A DNA stretch of 21,587 nucleotides from Robiginitomaculum sp. (GCA_021647805.1 JAKITZ010000007.1:1-21587), one strand, 5' to 3'; shown: positions 1 through 7,761, counted from the first letter of the stretch. Made by a program: numbers and translations. Notes: generated from the sequence alone by a model not told the origin.

Positions 1-2
1 TG

Positions 3-182
3 AATTCTTACCTTTGGCCATGGTCCATCTTTCTGAAAGGCCGCACCCGTGACACGTACAATAACGCGCTGTGGGTTACAATTCCCAAAATTTGGCAATT
101 TGAGCGGAATGAAGATGATCAACTATTTCGCATGAAAAGCAAGGGGCAATTGCAGATTCTGTTTCTTAGGTGGCAGATATAA
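3..182 (+). CDS. 3' end of an unidentified gene (partial)
   Basis: An open plus-strand frame enters from the left edge and ends at TAA (180-182) after 59 codons. The peptide is rich in Trp (6 of 59) with Arg/Lys, and ends FLRWQI. I do not recognise a family. An open run this long has roughly a one-in-twenty chance of arising at random, so the coding call is tentative. It would converge on mdh, whose stop is at 226. In many alphaproteobacteria sucC follows mdh on the same strand, so this convergent neighbour would mark a break in that order. Confidence 0.4.
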   Translation, partial: NSYLWPWSIFLKGRTRDTYNNALWVTIPKIWQFERNEDDQLFRMKSKGQLQILFLRWQI

Positions 183-225
183 ACCGGGATAAGACAAACC
201 AAACTTGAAATGAGATCTTTGGCGG

Positions 226-1194
226 TTAATCCTTCAGATCAGCGTCCATGCCTTTGCAATCTTCCATCAGGCTTTCAACGGCGGCTACTGAGTGCAAGAA
301 GCCTTCGCGTTCGGTTTTGTTCAGGCGAATGTTCAAGACTTTTTCGACACCCTTAGCGCCAATAATTGCTGGCGCACCAACATAAAGACCACGGACACCG
401 GCAATTTGACCAGCAAGACGCACCGCACATGGAAGTACCCGTTTTTTATCTTTCAGGTATGATTTTGCCATCTCGATCGCGCTTTCTGCTGGCGCGTAAT
501 AGGCCGAGCCATTACCTAGCAAACCAACGATCTCGCCGCCACCTTTGCGGGTGCGATCAACGATTGCATCAATTCTTTCTTGGGTTGTCCAGCGCATTTT
601 GATCATGTCCGGCAACGGTATGCCGGCAACAGTAGAATAACGGATCAACGGCACCATGGTATCACCATGACCACCCAGAACAAATGCAGTTACGTCTTCG
701 ACCGATACTCCGAACTCTTCGGCTAAAAAGTAACGAAACCGCGAGCTATCCAGTACGCCAGCCATGCCGACAACTTTACGTGGCGGCAGACCGGAGAATT
801 TCTGTAATGCCCAAACCATCGCGTCCAGCGGATTGGTGATACAGATCACAAACGCTTTTGGTGCGTATTGCTTAATACCAGCGGCAACTTGTTTAATCAC
901 GCCGAGGTTTTTGGAAACCAGATCGTCGCGGCTCATGCCCGGCTTACGCGGGAAACCGGCGGTGATGATCACCACGTCTGCGCCGGCAATATCGGCATAA
1001 TCATCAGTGCCTTTTAAGGTGCTGTCTTTGCCCATAACCGTGGTTGCTTGGCATAAATCAAGGGCTTTACCTTGGGCGGGGCCAGCAAAAATATCAAACA
1101 TCACCACATCGCCCAATTCCTCACGGGCAGCGATATGAGCCAAAGTTCCACCGATCATGCCGGCGCCGATAAGGGCAATTTTTTTACGAGCCAT
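226..1194 (-). CDS. mdh: malate dehydrogenase (NAD-dependent)
   Basis: Cytoplasmic TCA-cycle enzyme that interconverts malate and oxaloacetate with NAD. The 322-residue protein is the lactate-dehydrogenase-like MDH typical of alphaproteobacteria. It shows a Rossmann GAGMIGG (10-16), an NAD-selecting Asp in VMFDI (34), substrate Arg83 and Arg89 in FPRKPGMSR, Asn121 in ITNPLD, Arg153, and catalytic His176 in GGHGD. The start is the ATG at 1194, preceded by GGAG seven bases upstream. An in-frame TTG six codons earlier would absorb that ribosome binding site and is rejected. The 162-bp upstream gap after the oxygenase gene suggests its own promoter, though I saw no convincing -35/-10 pair. zapE nearby is a usual neighbour; sucCD are not seen downstream. 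Confidence 0.97.
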   Translation of the reverse strand: MARKKIALIGAGMIGGTLAHIAAREELGDVVMFDIFAGPAQGKALDLCQATTVMGKDSTLKGTDDYADIAGADVVIITAGFPRKPGMSRDDLVSKNLGVIKQVAAGIKQYAPKAFVICITNPLDAMVWALQKFSGLPPRKVVGMAGVLDSSRFRYFLAEEFGVSVEDVTAFVLGGHGDTMVPLIRYSTVAGIPLPDMIKMRWTTQERIDAIVDRTRKGGGEIVGLLGNGSAYYAPAESAIEMAKSYLKDKKRVLPCAVRLAGQIAGVRGLYVGAPAIIGAKGVEKVLNIRLNKTEREGFLHSVAAVESLMEDCKGMDADLKD

Positions 1195-1356
1195 TTTGTT
1201 CTCCAATTTCAAGGTAATGTTGCTTAAGGCACAAGAATCATTAAATATGTTGTATAACTAACCCCGCCAGCAAACATTCGCAACGCACCATTTTTGTTTA
1301 CATGAGCGCAGTGCTGACCCTGGTTCTTGGGCGTGGGTTTGGTTCGAATTAGACTC

Positions 1357-1992
1357 TTAGCTTTTTCTTTTGCCCTCAAACGGGTTCAGTTTCTTCAAAA
1401 ATAATTGCATGCTACCGTTTTTTTCTTTGCGGTCGAGCGCTGCTTGATTGATCAAAAATGTCACCTGTATCACGTAGCGTTCTCCGGCAAAAGGCGGGTG
1501 GCCGTGCCAGCTTGTGTCGGATCTGGCAAAAGCAAAAGCATTGCCAGAAAGGGGTGATACTTCCTCAGCAAAATCATCCATGTCATGTTCACCGTTAAGT
1601 ACGCGAATGGCACCACCGGCATTATCATTCCAATTATCATTCAAATAAATTAGCATGGTGCAGATTTTTGAAACACTGTCACTATGGATTCGTCCATCAC
1701 CGAGTTTGGAAATTTTACGCACCGTAATCATGCGCGGTTTGTCGCGTAGCTCCAAATTCAATTTATCAGATAGAATATCTGCCAGTTCGGCCGATTGAAG
1801 ATCAGTGATCAGATCGGCAAACCGTCCCGCCACGGTCAGCTTGGACAAAGGTAAATAACCAGTTTTTTTGATATCAGGATAATCCCGACGCACATCAGAT
1901 GCTTCCTCGCTGGTCACGACACCTTCTCCTACAATATAGGTGAAAGGGGTGGTTTTAGTCCTTGCGGCGCGTAAGGCATCAAAATTGATCAT
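1357..1992 (-). CDS. 2OG-Fe(II) dioxygenase family protein
   Basis: A 211-residue protein with the double-stranded beta-helix signature of prolyl-4-hydroxylase-like 2-oxoglutarate/Fe(II) dioxygenases. Iron ligands H103 and D105 lie in RIHSDS, the distal His is H163 or H165 in SWHGH, and Arg172 in ERYVIQ is the expected 2-oxoglutarate contact. GGAIRVL (127-132) is the usual strand between the two halves. No signal peptide or membrane segment is seen, so it is probably cytoplasmic. The substrate cannot be told from sequence; protein prolyl or small-molecule hydroxylation are both possible. It lies between zapE and mdh, which often neighbour each other directly, so it looks like an accessory insertion. 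It has its own promoter candidate (2026-2053) and a weak ribosome binding site. Confidence 0.85.
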   Translation of the reverse strand: MINFDALRAARTKTTPFTYIVGEGVVTSEEASDVRRDYPDIKKTGYLPLSKLTVAGRFADLITDLQSAELADILSDKLNLELRDKPRMITVRKISKLGDGRIHSDSVSKICTMLIYLNDNWNDNAGGAIRVLNGEHDMDDFAEEVSPLSGNAFAFARSDTSWHGHPPFAGERYVIQVTFLINQAALDRKEKNGSMQLFLKKLNPFEGKRKS

Positions 1993-2025
1993 AAGATTTT
2001 ACTCTGATTGAAATTTCACCTCGTC

Positions 2026-2053
2026 ACTATACAAGAAGTGAGGTTACTGACAA
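2026..2053 (-). promoter_or_regulatory. sigma70-type promoter for the 2OG dioxygenase gene
   Basis: On the minus strand, TTGTCA (2053-2048) is followed after 16 bp by TATAGT (2031-2026), giving a leader of about 27 nt before the ATG at 1992. An imperfect inverted repeat, CCTC-gt-CACT / AGTGAGG (about 2019-2043), overlaps the -10 and could be an operator. The rest of the 1993-2193 gap holds only an imperfect GC-rich stem at about 2158-2190, downstream of zapE and without a U-tract. Confidence 0.5.
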
Positions 2054-2193
2054 TATACAGATGCAAACTATAGTCTTATTGCCAGAATAATTCCCAAACT
2101 ATTAGCAGGCTCATTATTTACTTATCAACCAGCGATAAATGACGAAACTGGTGTGACGGGCGGAGGTGAAACAAAAAGTTACACCCGCTAAAA

Positions 2194-3336
2194 CTAAACC
2201 ACTAAGCCTTTACCGCCATGCGACATTTGCGCCCAATTATGGCTGCGCATTTCTTGCAAGCGAGACGCACATCTGGCAAATTCAAAACTGCCATCGCCGC
2301 CTTGGTATAATTCTTCTGGCTCGGCATCTGCACTGATGATCAATTTTACCCGCGCCTCATAAAGAGCATCTATCAGCATTACAAACCGCTTGGCCTGATT
2401 ACGGTTTTCAGCGGCCAGAACCGGAACATTTTCCAATAATACCGTGTGAAACTGTTTGGCGAATTCGAGATAATCTACCGCTGCCAAAGCCCGATCGCAT
2501 ATTTCAGGAAAAGATAACCGAACCGCCCCGCCAAAAGTATTTTCAAATTCAAGCTCGCGTCCAAGAACAATAAATTTGCGCGAATAAGCCTTACCACCAA
2601 CAATTATTTTTTGCCAAATCGCATCTATTGTTCGATCAGCCTGCGCACCCAAGGGCGTGATATAAAGCTCTGCTTTACGCAAACCATCTTGGCGATAATC
2701 GCGATCAGCAGCTAAATCCAACACATCAAGCCGCTGGTTCAATAATGATATAAAAGGTAAAAACCGCTGCCGGTTCAGACCGTCTTTATACAGCCCCTCC
2801 GGTGGGCGGTTCGATGTAGCAACCATGACAATTCCAAGCGCGAACAAATGCTCGAACAAACGTGATAACAACATTGCATCAGTAATGTCGGATACCTGAA
2901 ACTCGTCAAAACAAATTAAATGTGCTTCGGCAAAAATTCCTTTGGCAACCGATGCTATTGGATCATCATCTGCTCCTCTAACAAAATTGGGGTGCTTGCG
3001 CCTGCTCGGTTCGTCCATCTCTCGCCATCTGGAAATTTGACGATGAATAATTTGCATAAAATCTTGAAAATGAACCCGGCTCTTTTTGTTAACTGGCGCC
3101 AAGGAATAAAACATATCCATCAACATGGATTTGCCACGGCCAACCTCGCCATACAAATAAATACCCTTTGGCTGTGGTGCAGTTCGCCCAAACAATTTTG
3201 GCTTTTTGCGAGGCTGCCAATTTTGCAATCTTGCCTGTAATAGGGTCAACATTTGCGCCGCCCGTTCTTGCGCCGGATCGTGAAATAATTTCTTACTGGC
3301 TACTAGTTCTCGCCAAGTTTTGATCGGCGTGTCCAT
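2194..3336 (-). CDS. zapE: cell division protein ZapE (AFG1-family ATPase)
   Basis: A 380-residue AFG1/ZapE P-loop ATPase. Walker A is GEVGRGKS (63-70), Walker B is LICFDEF (140-146), and a sensor-like ATSNRPP lies at 173-179. A plausible N-terminal helix carries TWRELVASKKLFHDPAQ, typical of the family start. ZapE is known in E. coli as a Z-ring-associated ATPase for constriction under stress; mitochondrial AFG1 acts in protein quality control. The role here is inferred from family. The start at 3336 is preceded by AGGAT. The upstream CPDC gene ends 15 bp before it on the same strand, so the two are probably cotranscribed. Confidence 0.95.
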   Translation of the reverse strand: MDTPIKTWRELVASKKLFHDPAQERAAQMLTLLQARLQNWQPRKKPKLFGRTAPQPKGIYLYGEVGRGKSMLMDMFYSLAPVNKKSRVHFQDFMQIIHRQISRWREMDEPSRRKHPNFVRGADDDPIASVAKGIFAEAHLICFDEFQVSDITDAMLLSRLFEHLFALGIVMVATSNRPPEGLYKDGLNRQRFLPFISLLNQRLDVLDLAADRDYRQDGLRKAELYITPLGAQADRTIDAIWQKIIVGGKAYSRKFIVLGRELEFENTFGGAVRLSFPEICDRALAAVDYLEFAKQFHTVLLENVPVLAAENRNQAKRFVMLIDALYEARVKLIISADAEPEELYQGGDGSFEFARCASRLQEMRSHNWAQMSHGGKGLVV

Positions 3337-3351
3337 GTCTATAATCCTGAT

Positions 3352-4008
3352 CTATTGTTTTCTAGGAACGCCAAGTTCTTTGCGAATAATTCTTTTGGCG
3401 CGCTTATCATCGCCCAAGAACACCCGCCAATCGCCATTTTGCGCCCGCCAAAACAATGCCGGCACTTCCATAGGCCAACCATTTTGCTGCATTACATTTG
3501 CCACGCGGTCACGCACTATTCGCCCCCATTCCAGACAAGCAGCACGTTGCTTATTGCTGTTTACTGCTGGAGGTTTTCCATAAATTTCTGCATAAGCCTC
3601 TGGCACATCTTCCATCCAGCGGGTAAAGATTGACCAATTACGAGTGCAAGCCAGATCGGCAACAATAGCTTCTTCAACGGCTCCAGTTTGTCCGCGCCTA
3701 GCATAGACAATTACCCGTGTATCAATATTTGCTTTGTGCAAATCGGCAAATTCAGTCATCTCATAATTGATGCAATCAGGGCAAGTTCGAAAACCGATCT
3801 TGTATAACGCTTTGCCGGATAGCCCCGGCGACACCCAAGGCGCATTGGTTAGAGCATCGGTTAATTCAGCCATGCCGATGATGATTGTTTGCGGAGTTTT
3901 CGGTAACATCTTTCCCGGCACTGGCGGTTTTTCAAACACCGCTACATAACCAATACCGGCCAGTATCAACATAAAAACTATAATTGGCACTAAAACAGCA
4001 ATACGCAT
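3352..4008 (-). CDS. membrane-anchored thioredoxin-fold protein with CPDC motif
   Basis: A 218-residue protein that begins with one hydrophobic segment (about 4-22), likely an uncleaved anchor leaving the rest in the periplasm. A redox motif C76-P-D-C79 follows GFRT. A V182-P183 step in EVPALFW resembles the cis-Pro loop of thioredoxin folds. The stretch between (about 90-175) is helical-looking, as in DsbA/DsbG-type insertions, with two further Cys (121, 158). It is therefore probably a thiol-disulfide oxidoreductase or isomerase; partner unknown. The ATG at 4008 has GGAGGA just upstream. A longer frame reaching 4260 runs back through the divergent gene's promoter and lacks a ribosome site, so it is rejected. 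It probably forms a two-gene unit with zapE. Confidence 0.75.
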   Translation of the reverse strand: MRIAVLVPIIVFMLILAGIGYVAVFEKPPVPGKMLPKTPQTIIIGMAELTDALTNAPWVSPGLSGKALYKIGFRTCPDCINYEMTEFADLHKANIDTRVIVYARRGQTGAVEEAIVADLACTRNWSIFTRWMEDVPEAYAEIYGKPPAVNSNKQRAACLEWGRIVRDRVANVMQQNGWPMEVPALFWRAQNGDWRVFLGDDKRAKRIIRKELGVPRKQ

Positions 4009-4074
4009 AGATAGTCCTCCAGCAAAACTTGCCGCTATCTGTACCTGTTTCTTACATCTGAACAAGGCCAAAAC

Positions 4075-4102
4075 TTGCCTCATGCGATAGTTGCAATATA
4101 GT
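4075..4102 (+). promoter_or_regulatory. promoter candidate for the nuclease-like gene
   Basis: TTGCCT (4075-4080), a 16-bp spacer and TATAGT (4097-4102) predict a start near 4109, leaving about 40 nt before the ATG at 4149. This also argues against the in-frame GTG at 4101 as a start, because it would overlap the -10 box. Confidence 0.4.
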
Positions 4103-4148
4103 GTATTTAATAAAATATCGTCCGCCAGCAGGGAAAAAGGATAAAGAC

Positions 4149-5498
4149 ATGATCGACCAGCGACCCTCATATCTTCACCAAGGAGAACAGGCTCGCTTAT
4201 TTCCTGTCCTTTCAATGACATCAAAGGAAGGGCGTACAACATCAATTGTGCTGGCTTCACTGACCAAGGTGAGGCAGCTGGGAGCAGAGCTTTTGGCGAC
4301 AGTTAATCAAAAGGTGGGTAAGAGTGCTGAGATATCAGCATTCACGGAAGTTGTTTTCAAAAAACAGAAGAAAGACACAAAAGATCGGCCTGATGGGATG
4401 ATCGTACTGAAAATTGGAAAGCGAGAGTGGAAGGCCTTGATCGAAGCAAAGGTCGGTAGTAACCAGTTAGACGAGGGTCAAATTGAGCGCTACAGGGCAA
4501 TAGCTAAAGAGAATAATATAGATTGTGTAATCACCTTGTCTAATCAATTCGCAACATCACCCCTTCATCACCCGATCGAAAGCGTTCGAAAAAGTCGATC
4601 TAAAATACCAGTCTACCATTGGTCATGGATGAAAATTCTTACGGCAGCTGATCTGCTCATCAGCCAAGGCTCTGTGAAGGACGATAACCAACTATATTTG
4701 CTGAACGAATTACGCCGCTTTCTTAGCCACGAAAGTGCGGGAGTTAAGGGCTTTGACAGGATGCCTAGTGAATGGTCCAGTATCAACAAATTGGTTTCTA
4801 GTGGCAGCACTATTCCTGCGAAATCTGATGATGCTTTAGCTGGCATTGGAGCCTGGTATCAGGAAACCAAAGATTTATCACTTATTCTCAGTCGACTGAC
4901 TAAAGCGCACGTCACAGAACGACTAGGCCGTAAATACGCTAAAAACCCCAGCCTTCGCTTGAAAGACGGACTCACATTAATGCGGGAAAATAAACAGCTA
5001 CATAGCTCGTTTGATATTCCTAATGCTGCAGCACCGCTCGAAATCACCGCAGACATGGCACGTCGTTCCTTTGATATTGGGATGACCCTGCGAGCACCAG
5101 AAGACAGGAAGTCTTCAAAAGCGCGACTAAATTGGTTGCTTAGACAGATCAAAACTACAGATGTTGAAAACATATTCATTCGACTGAACTGGTTGGGTAC
5201 TAGGGAAGATACACAGTTCCCGCTTTCTGCGCTGCAAGAAGATGCGGGTGTTATTGATGAAGGTAAGACTCTTCGTAGCTTTCACGTCTTTATGTCAATA
5301 AGAGCCGGCGCAAGGTTCACGCAGCTGACCAATTTCATTGTTGATTTAGAAAAGTACGTTCCGGGATTTTACGACAAGGTTGGCTCCAAACTATCAGTGT
5401 GGAAGAAGCCTGCTCCTCAGATTAAGCCAGACCGTGCTTCAGCTAGTGATGTTACGGTGGATGCAATTTCAGAAGAGGCTGATTCTTTCGAGACATAG
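4149..5498 (+). CDS. uncharacterised protein with PD-(D/E)XK (RecB-like) nuclease motifs
   Basis: A 449-residue protein with no signal peptide or membrane helix. The first 140 residues carry a plausible PD-(D/E)XK core: E67 (TEVVF), P81-D82-G83, E99-A-K101 after a hydrophobic strand, and Q111-x3-Y115. The last matches the QxxxY motif of RecB/Cas4-type nucleases. A strand ending VITLSNQF (127-134) follows. Residues 150-420 are not recognised; repeated RL/NWL patterns suggest a mixed alpha/beta domain. The tail is acidic. The start is the ATG at 4149, with AAGGA 8 bases upstream. The gene stands alone on its strand between two minus-strand units, as an acquired or defence-related gene might. 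No methylase, helicase or toxin partner is adjacent. DNA cleavage is inferred, not shown. Confidence 0.7.
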   Translation: MIDQRPSYLHQGEQARLFPVLSMTSKEGRTTSIVLASLTKVRQLGAELLATVNQKVGKSAEISAFTEVVFKKQKKDTKDRPDGMIVLKIGKREWKALIEAKVGSNQLDEGQIERYRAIAKENNIDCVITLSNQFATSPLHHPIESVRKSRSKIPVYHWSWMKILTAADLLISQGSVKDDNQLYLLNELRRFLSHESAGVKGFDRMPSEWSSINKLVSSGSTIPAKSDDALAGIGAWYQETKDLSLILSRLTKAHVTERLGRKYAKNPSLRLKDGLTLMRENKQLHSSFDIPNAAAPLEITADMARRSFDIGMTLRAPEDRKSSKARLNWLLRQIKTTDVENIFIRLNWLGTREDTQFPLSALQEDAGVIDEGKTLRSFHVFMSIRAGARFTQLTNFIVDLEKYVPGFYDKVGSKLSVWKKPAPQIKPDRASASDVTVDAISEEADSFET

Positions 5499-5513
5499 CC
5501 TCAGTAAAATGGG

Positions 5514-6527
5514 TTAAAGCACTTTATATTTCACCATGCTGTCGGCCATTGAAACGCTCATTTCCTCTAAATCACGTGGTTCAATTTGCAAGACTTTGCG
5601 TAGCTTTTTATTGGAAATGGGAGTTTTTTTGCCCAAATCACGGGAAACAAGGCGAATTGTTTTATCAAATATTGCAATTAACCGCACCATGAAATTAGGT
5701 AAGTTTCCTGTTGGGGTGTTATAATCGCTCTTCTTCAGAGCTTTTGATACATCAACCATCCAAGCAGAATCAGTGGCTAGCAAGAACCTCTCACCAGCAG
5801 CTTCGGGACGGATCATTGCCTCAAAATGGGCATCAGCCACATCGCGAACATCAATCATTGCAAATGCAATTCGCGGGCATGCTGGCATTTCACGGCGCAA
5901 AAGTTTGCGAACAATTTCACCAGAGCTAGACCAAGTATTATCAACAAGCGGCCCTAATACCCCGCCGGGGTTTATTACCGATAACTGCATATCACCGGCC
6001 ATATCGGTTTTCATAAACTCCCAAGCCGCGCGCTCAGCGATTGTTTTGCTCTTTATATACGCACCAATATCGCTTTTAGTATTTGTCCAATCTTTTTCAG
6101 TAAATGGCCCAGCTTCGCGGGTCTGATCACCATAGGCAATGGCCGCCATTGACGAGGTCAACACCACTCGCTTAACACCGGCAGCGGCAGCAAACTTCAT
6201 TGCCCTTAACGCACCCTCACGGGCTGGAATGATCAGATCATCTTCATTATCTGGCTCTGATGATGGAAATGGTGAGGCCACATGTTGCACGAAAGAGCAG
6301 CCATCGACCGCCTCTGCCCAACCAGCATCAGACATCAGATCTAGTTCAACAAATGACAAATCGCTAACATCACAATGCCCGGCAAGGGCTTGGCTAACAC
6401 TGTTCGCCTTATCCTTGGAACGTACAGATCCGCGAACTTTATAGCCCTCATTCAGTAATTTGATTATACAATGCTTGGCAATAAACCCCGAAGCACCGGT
6501 TACCAATACTGTTTGTTTATTGTCCAT
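5514..6527 (-). CDS. NAD(P)-dependent extended SDR reductase (dihydroflavonol-4-reductase-like)
   Basis: A 337-residue atypical-extended short-chain dehydrogenase of the dihydroflavonol-4-reductase/cinnamoyl-CoA-reductase type. It has TGASGFIA (10-17) for the dinucleotide, R33/R36 after the second strand favouring NADP, catalytic Ser in LTSSMAA (123-129), and Y157-IKS-K161. NPGGVLGP (about 186-193) is typical of the family. Substrate unknown; bacterial members reduce varied aldehydes, ketones or dihydroflavonol-like compounds. Its ATG shares a base with the stop of the MddA-like gene (TAATG), so the two are cotranscribed and probably translationally coupled. It converges on the nuclease-like gene with a 15-bp gap and no evident terminator. 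Confidence 0.85.
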   Translation of the reverse strand: MDNKQTVLVTGASGFIAKHCIIKLLNEGYKVRGSVRSKDKANSVSQALAGHCDVSDLSFVELDLMSDAGWAEAVDGCSFVQHVASPFPSSEPDNEDDLIIPAREGALRAMKFAAAAGVKRVVLTSSMAAIAYGDQTREAGPFTEKDWTNTKSDIGAYIKSKTIAERAAWEFMKTDMAGDMQLSVINPGGVLGPLVDNTWSSSGEIVRKLLRREMPACPRIAFAMIDVRDVADAHFEAMIRPEAAGERFLLATDSAWMVDVSKALKKSDYNTPTGNLPNFMVRLIAIFDKTIRLVSRDLGKKTPISNKKLRKVLQIEPRDLEEMSVSMADSMVKYKVL

Positions 6528-7249
6528 TACTTAAATTTTGGAATAACGCTGCCAGCCTCTTTTTTGTATTGTAAATACTCTTCACCGTGCTCGGATATTA
6601 AATCGCGCTCCTCAAACCATAAACCTATGAAAATGTAGATAGTGAAGCCTATGCTCAAAACTATCTGTGTTTTTGTCATAGTCGGCGTAGCCCAAACACC
6701 AATCAACACACCTGTTTGGATGGGGTGGCGAATATATTTATACATGGCGCGTTTTGTGAATTGTAAAGGTGGGCGGGGTTTGTTTCTAAAATTGAGGAAC
6801 ACTTGTCTTAATCCGAATAAGTCAAAATGATTGATAGCAAATGTTGCGCCCAAAAGAAAAACCCAGCCAAAAACAAAAACTCCCCATAATATATTGGCAA
6901 TACCGCTCGCTTCAATGTACCAAACCTGACCCGGAATAGCTTGCCAAAAAGCTATCAATGCAACGCTTGTTATACCTGCTACAAGAATATACGTGGATCG
7001 CTCAGCTGCTTCGGGGATAACTTTTGTTAGGGCGCGCTTAAAACTCGGCCTAGCCATAATTGTGTGTATTACACCCCAAATAATAACCAACACGCTATTC
7101 CATAAAATGGGATCTACGCTTGCGCCTTTTCCGGCTAGCCCGAACCCATAAGGCATGAGACCGGCCAAAGCTAAAATAATACACGCTAACCCAATAACAC
7201 CCAAAAAATAAGATACGATTCCATACAGTAAAATCAAAGATCTTTTCAT
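6527..7249 (-). CDS. mddA: methanethiol S-methyltransferase-like integral membrane protein (MddA family)
   Basis: A 240-residue membrane protein with about five hydrophobic segments (near 5-30, 48-66, 86-106, 118-140, 195-212). It matches what I know of MddA/NnrU-related methyltransferases: H62-TIMARP, ERST at 83-86, TFAINHFDLFGLRQ (136-149), YIRHPIQTG (172-180) and EERDL (213-217). MddA uses S-adenosylmethionine to methylate methanethiol, giving dimethyl sulfide; related isoprenylcysteine-type methyltransferases share the RHP and EER features, so substrate is inferred. AAGGGG lies just upstream of the ATG at 7249. It leads a two-gene unit with the SDR, divergent from the arsR-like gene. Confidence 0.75.
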   Translation of the reverse strand: MKRSLILLYGIVSYFLGVIGLACIILALAGLMPYGFGLAGKGASVDPILWNSVLVIIWGVIHTIMARPSFKRALTKVIPEAAERSTYILVAGITSVALIAFWQAIPGQVWYIEASGIANILWGVFVFGWVFLLGATFAINHFDLFGLRQVFLNFRNKPRPPLQFTKRAMYKYIRHPIQTGVLIGVWATPTMTKTQIVLSIGFTIYIFIGLWFEERDLISEHGEEYLQYKKEAGSVIPKFK

Positions 7250-7318
7250 AGCCGACCCCTTTATCTATCAGGGTTGCTAGTTACTAGTCTTTGCCCCGAA
7301 AGTTAATCTGCGCTATAT

Positions 7319-7347
7319 TCTATAACATTATCGGGTATGAGAAGCAA
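7319..7347 (-). promoter_or_regulatory. sigma70-type promoter for the mddA-SDR unit
   Basis: On the minus strand TTGCTT (7347-7342), a 17-bp spacer and TATAGA (7324-7319) predict a start near 7312 and a leader of about 60 nt. An 11-bp palindrome, CTAGTTACTAG (7277-7287), lies in that leader and could be an operator. The arsR-like promoter lies about 25 bp away on the other strand. Confidence 0.5.
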
Positions 7348-7370
7348 TACTCCGGTACCTTTATTTAGCC

Positions 7371-7399
7371 TTGACTCTAATTAGTTTTTGTCCTAATAA
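7371..7399 (+). promoter_or_regulatory. promoter of the arsR-like gene, probably leaderless
   Basis: TTGACT (7371-7376), a 17-bp spacer and TAATAA (7394-7399) form a good sigma70-type pair. The predicted start falls at 7406-7407, on or beside the ATG at 7406, and no Shine-Dalgarno-like sequence precedes that ATG. A loose TTAG-8 bp-CTAA palindrome sits within the spacer/-10, where an ArsR autorepressor would bind. Confidence 0.55.
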
Positions 7400-7405
7400 A
7401 GTTTC

Positions 7406-7681
7406 ATGAACAATACTTTCAAAGCTTTAGCCCACCCGGTGAGACGGCAAATTCTTAAAATGCTTCGTGATGGTCCATTGACTTCCGGCGCACTGCTGGA
7501 ACCATTTGACATGGCATGGCCAAGCTTAACCGCGCATCTAAAAACCTTAAAAGCGGCTGGACTGGTTCATGCAGAACGCCATGGAACCGAGATACGCTAT
7601 CGTCTTAATTCTGGCGCGGCAGAGGACGCTGTCGCAGCAGTAATGGCGATATTTTCTAACGACACTCAAAATGCTGATTAA
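7406..7681 (+). CDS. ArsR-family (SdpR-like) transcriptional repressor
   Basis: A 91-residue winged-helix protein opening with FKALAHPVRRQILKML, the typical first helices of ArsR/SdpR repressors. The recognition helix is in MAWPSLTAHLKTLKAAGLV (about 36-54), and the wing in AERHGTEIRYRLN (56-68). No metal-binding Cys cluster is present, which favours the SdpR-type branch over metal sensors. The SdpI-family gene follows on the same strand, as in Bacillus sdpRI, where SdpR represses the pair and SdpI sequesters SdpR; the same logic here is inference. The last five residues and the stop codon lie in the left arm of a repeat hairpin (7664-7696), so the C-terminus may have been rewritten by that element. 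Confidence 0.85.
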   Translation: MNNTFKALAHPVRRQILKMLRDGPLTSGALLEPFDMAWPSLTAHLKTLKAAGLVHAERHGTEIRYRLNSGAAEDAVAAVMAIFSNDTQNAD

Positions 7682-7761
7682 ATCAGTGTTTTGAGTATTA
7701 ATTATTTCTGGATCCATCAACTTATCCAAAAACCGTAAACACTTTTTGGGTCGATGGAGTA
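7664..7761. repeat. composite intergenic repeat, copy A (hairpin plus palindromic core)
   Basis: The 5' hairpin has arms ACTCAAAATGCTGATT (7664-7679) and AATCAGTGTTTTGAGT (7681-7696), 14 of 16 paired. After 15 nt comes a 50-bp core (7712-7761), itself a loose stem-loop: TCCATC with GATGGA, and CCAAAAA with TTTTTGG, around CCGTAAACAC. The core is nearly identical to copy B (10128-10178) and related to copy C. The element overlaps the end of the arsR-like gene and ends 10 bp before the SdpI ribosome binding site. Confidence 0.85.

Noticed and set aside
1309..1360. CTGACCC and AGACTCTTAG near the oxygenase stop as a further element remnant
   Set aside because: The motifs are partial, in the wrong spacing, and lack the AATTAAT part.
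4009..4260. N-terminal extension of the CPDC protein to 4260
   Set aside because: It overlaps the divergent gene's start and promoter, lacks a ribosome site, and would place the anchor segment 90 residues inside. The ATG at 4008 has GGAGGA upstream.
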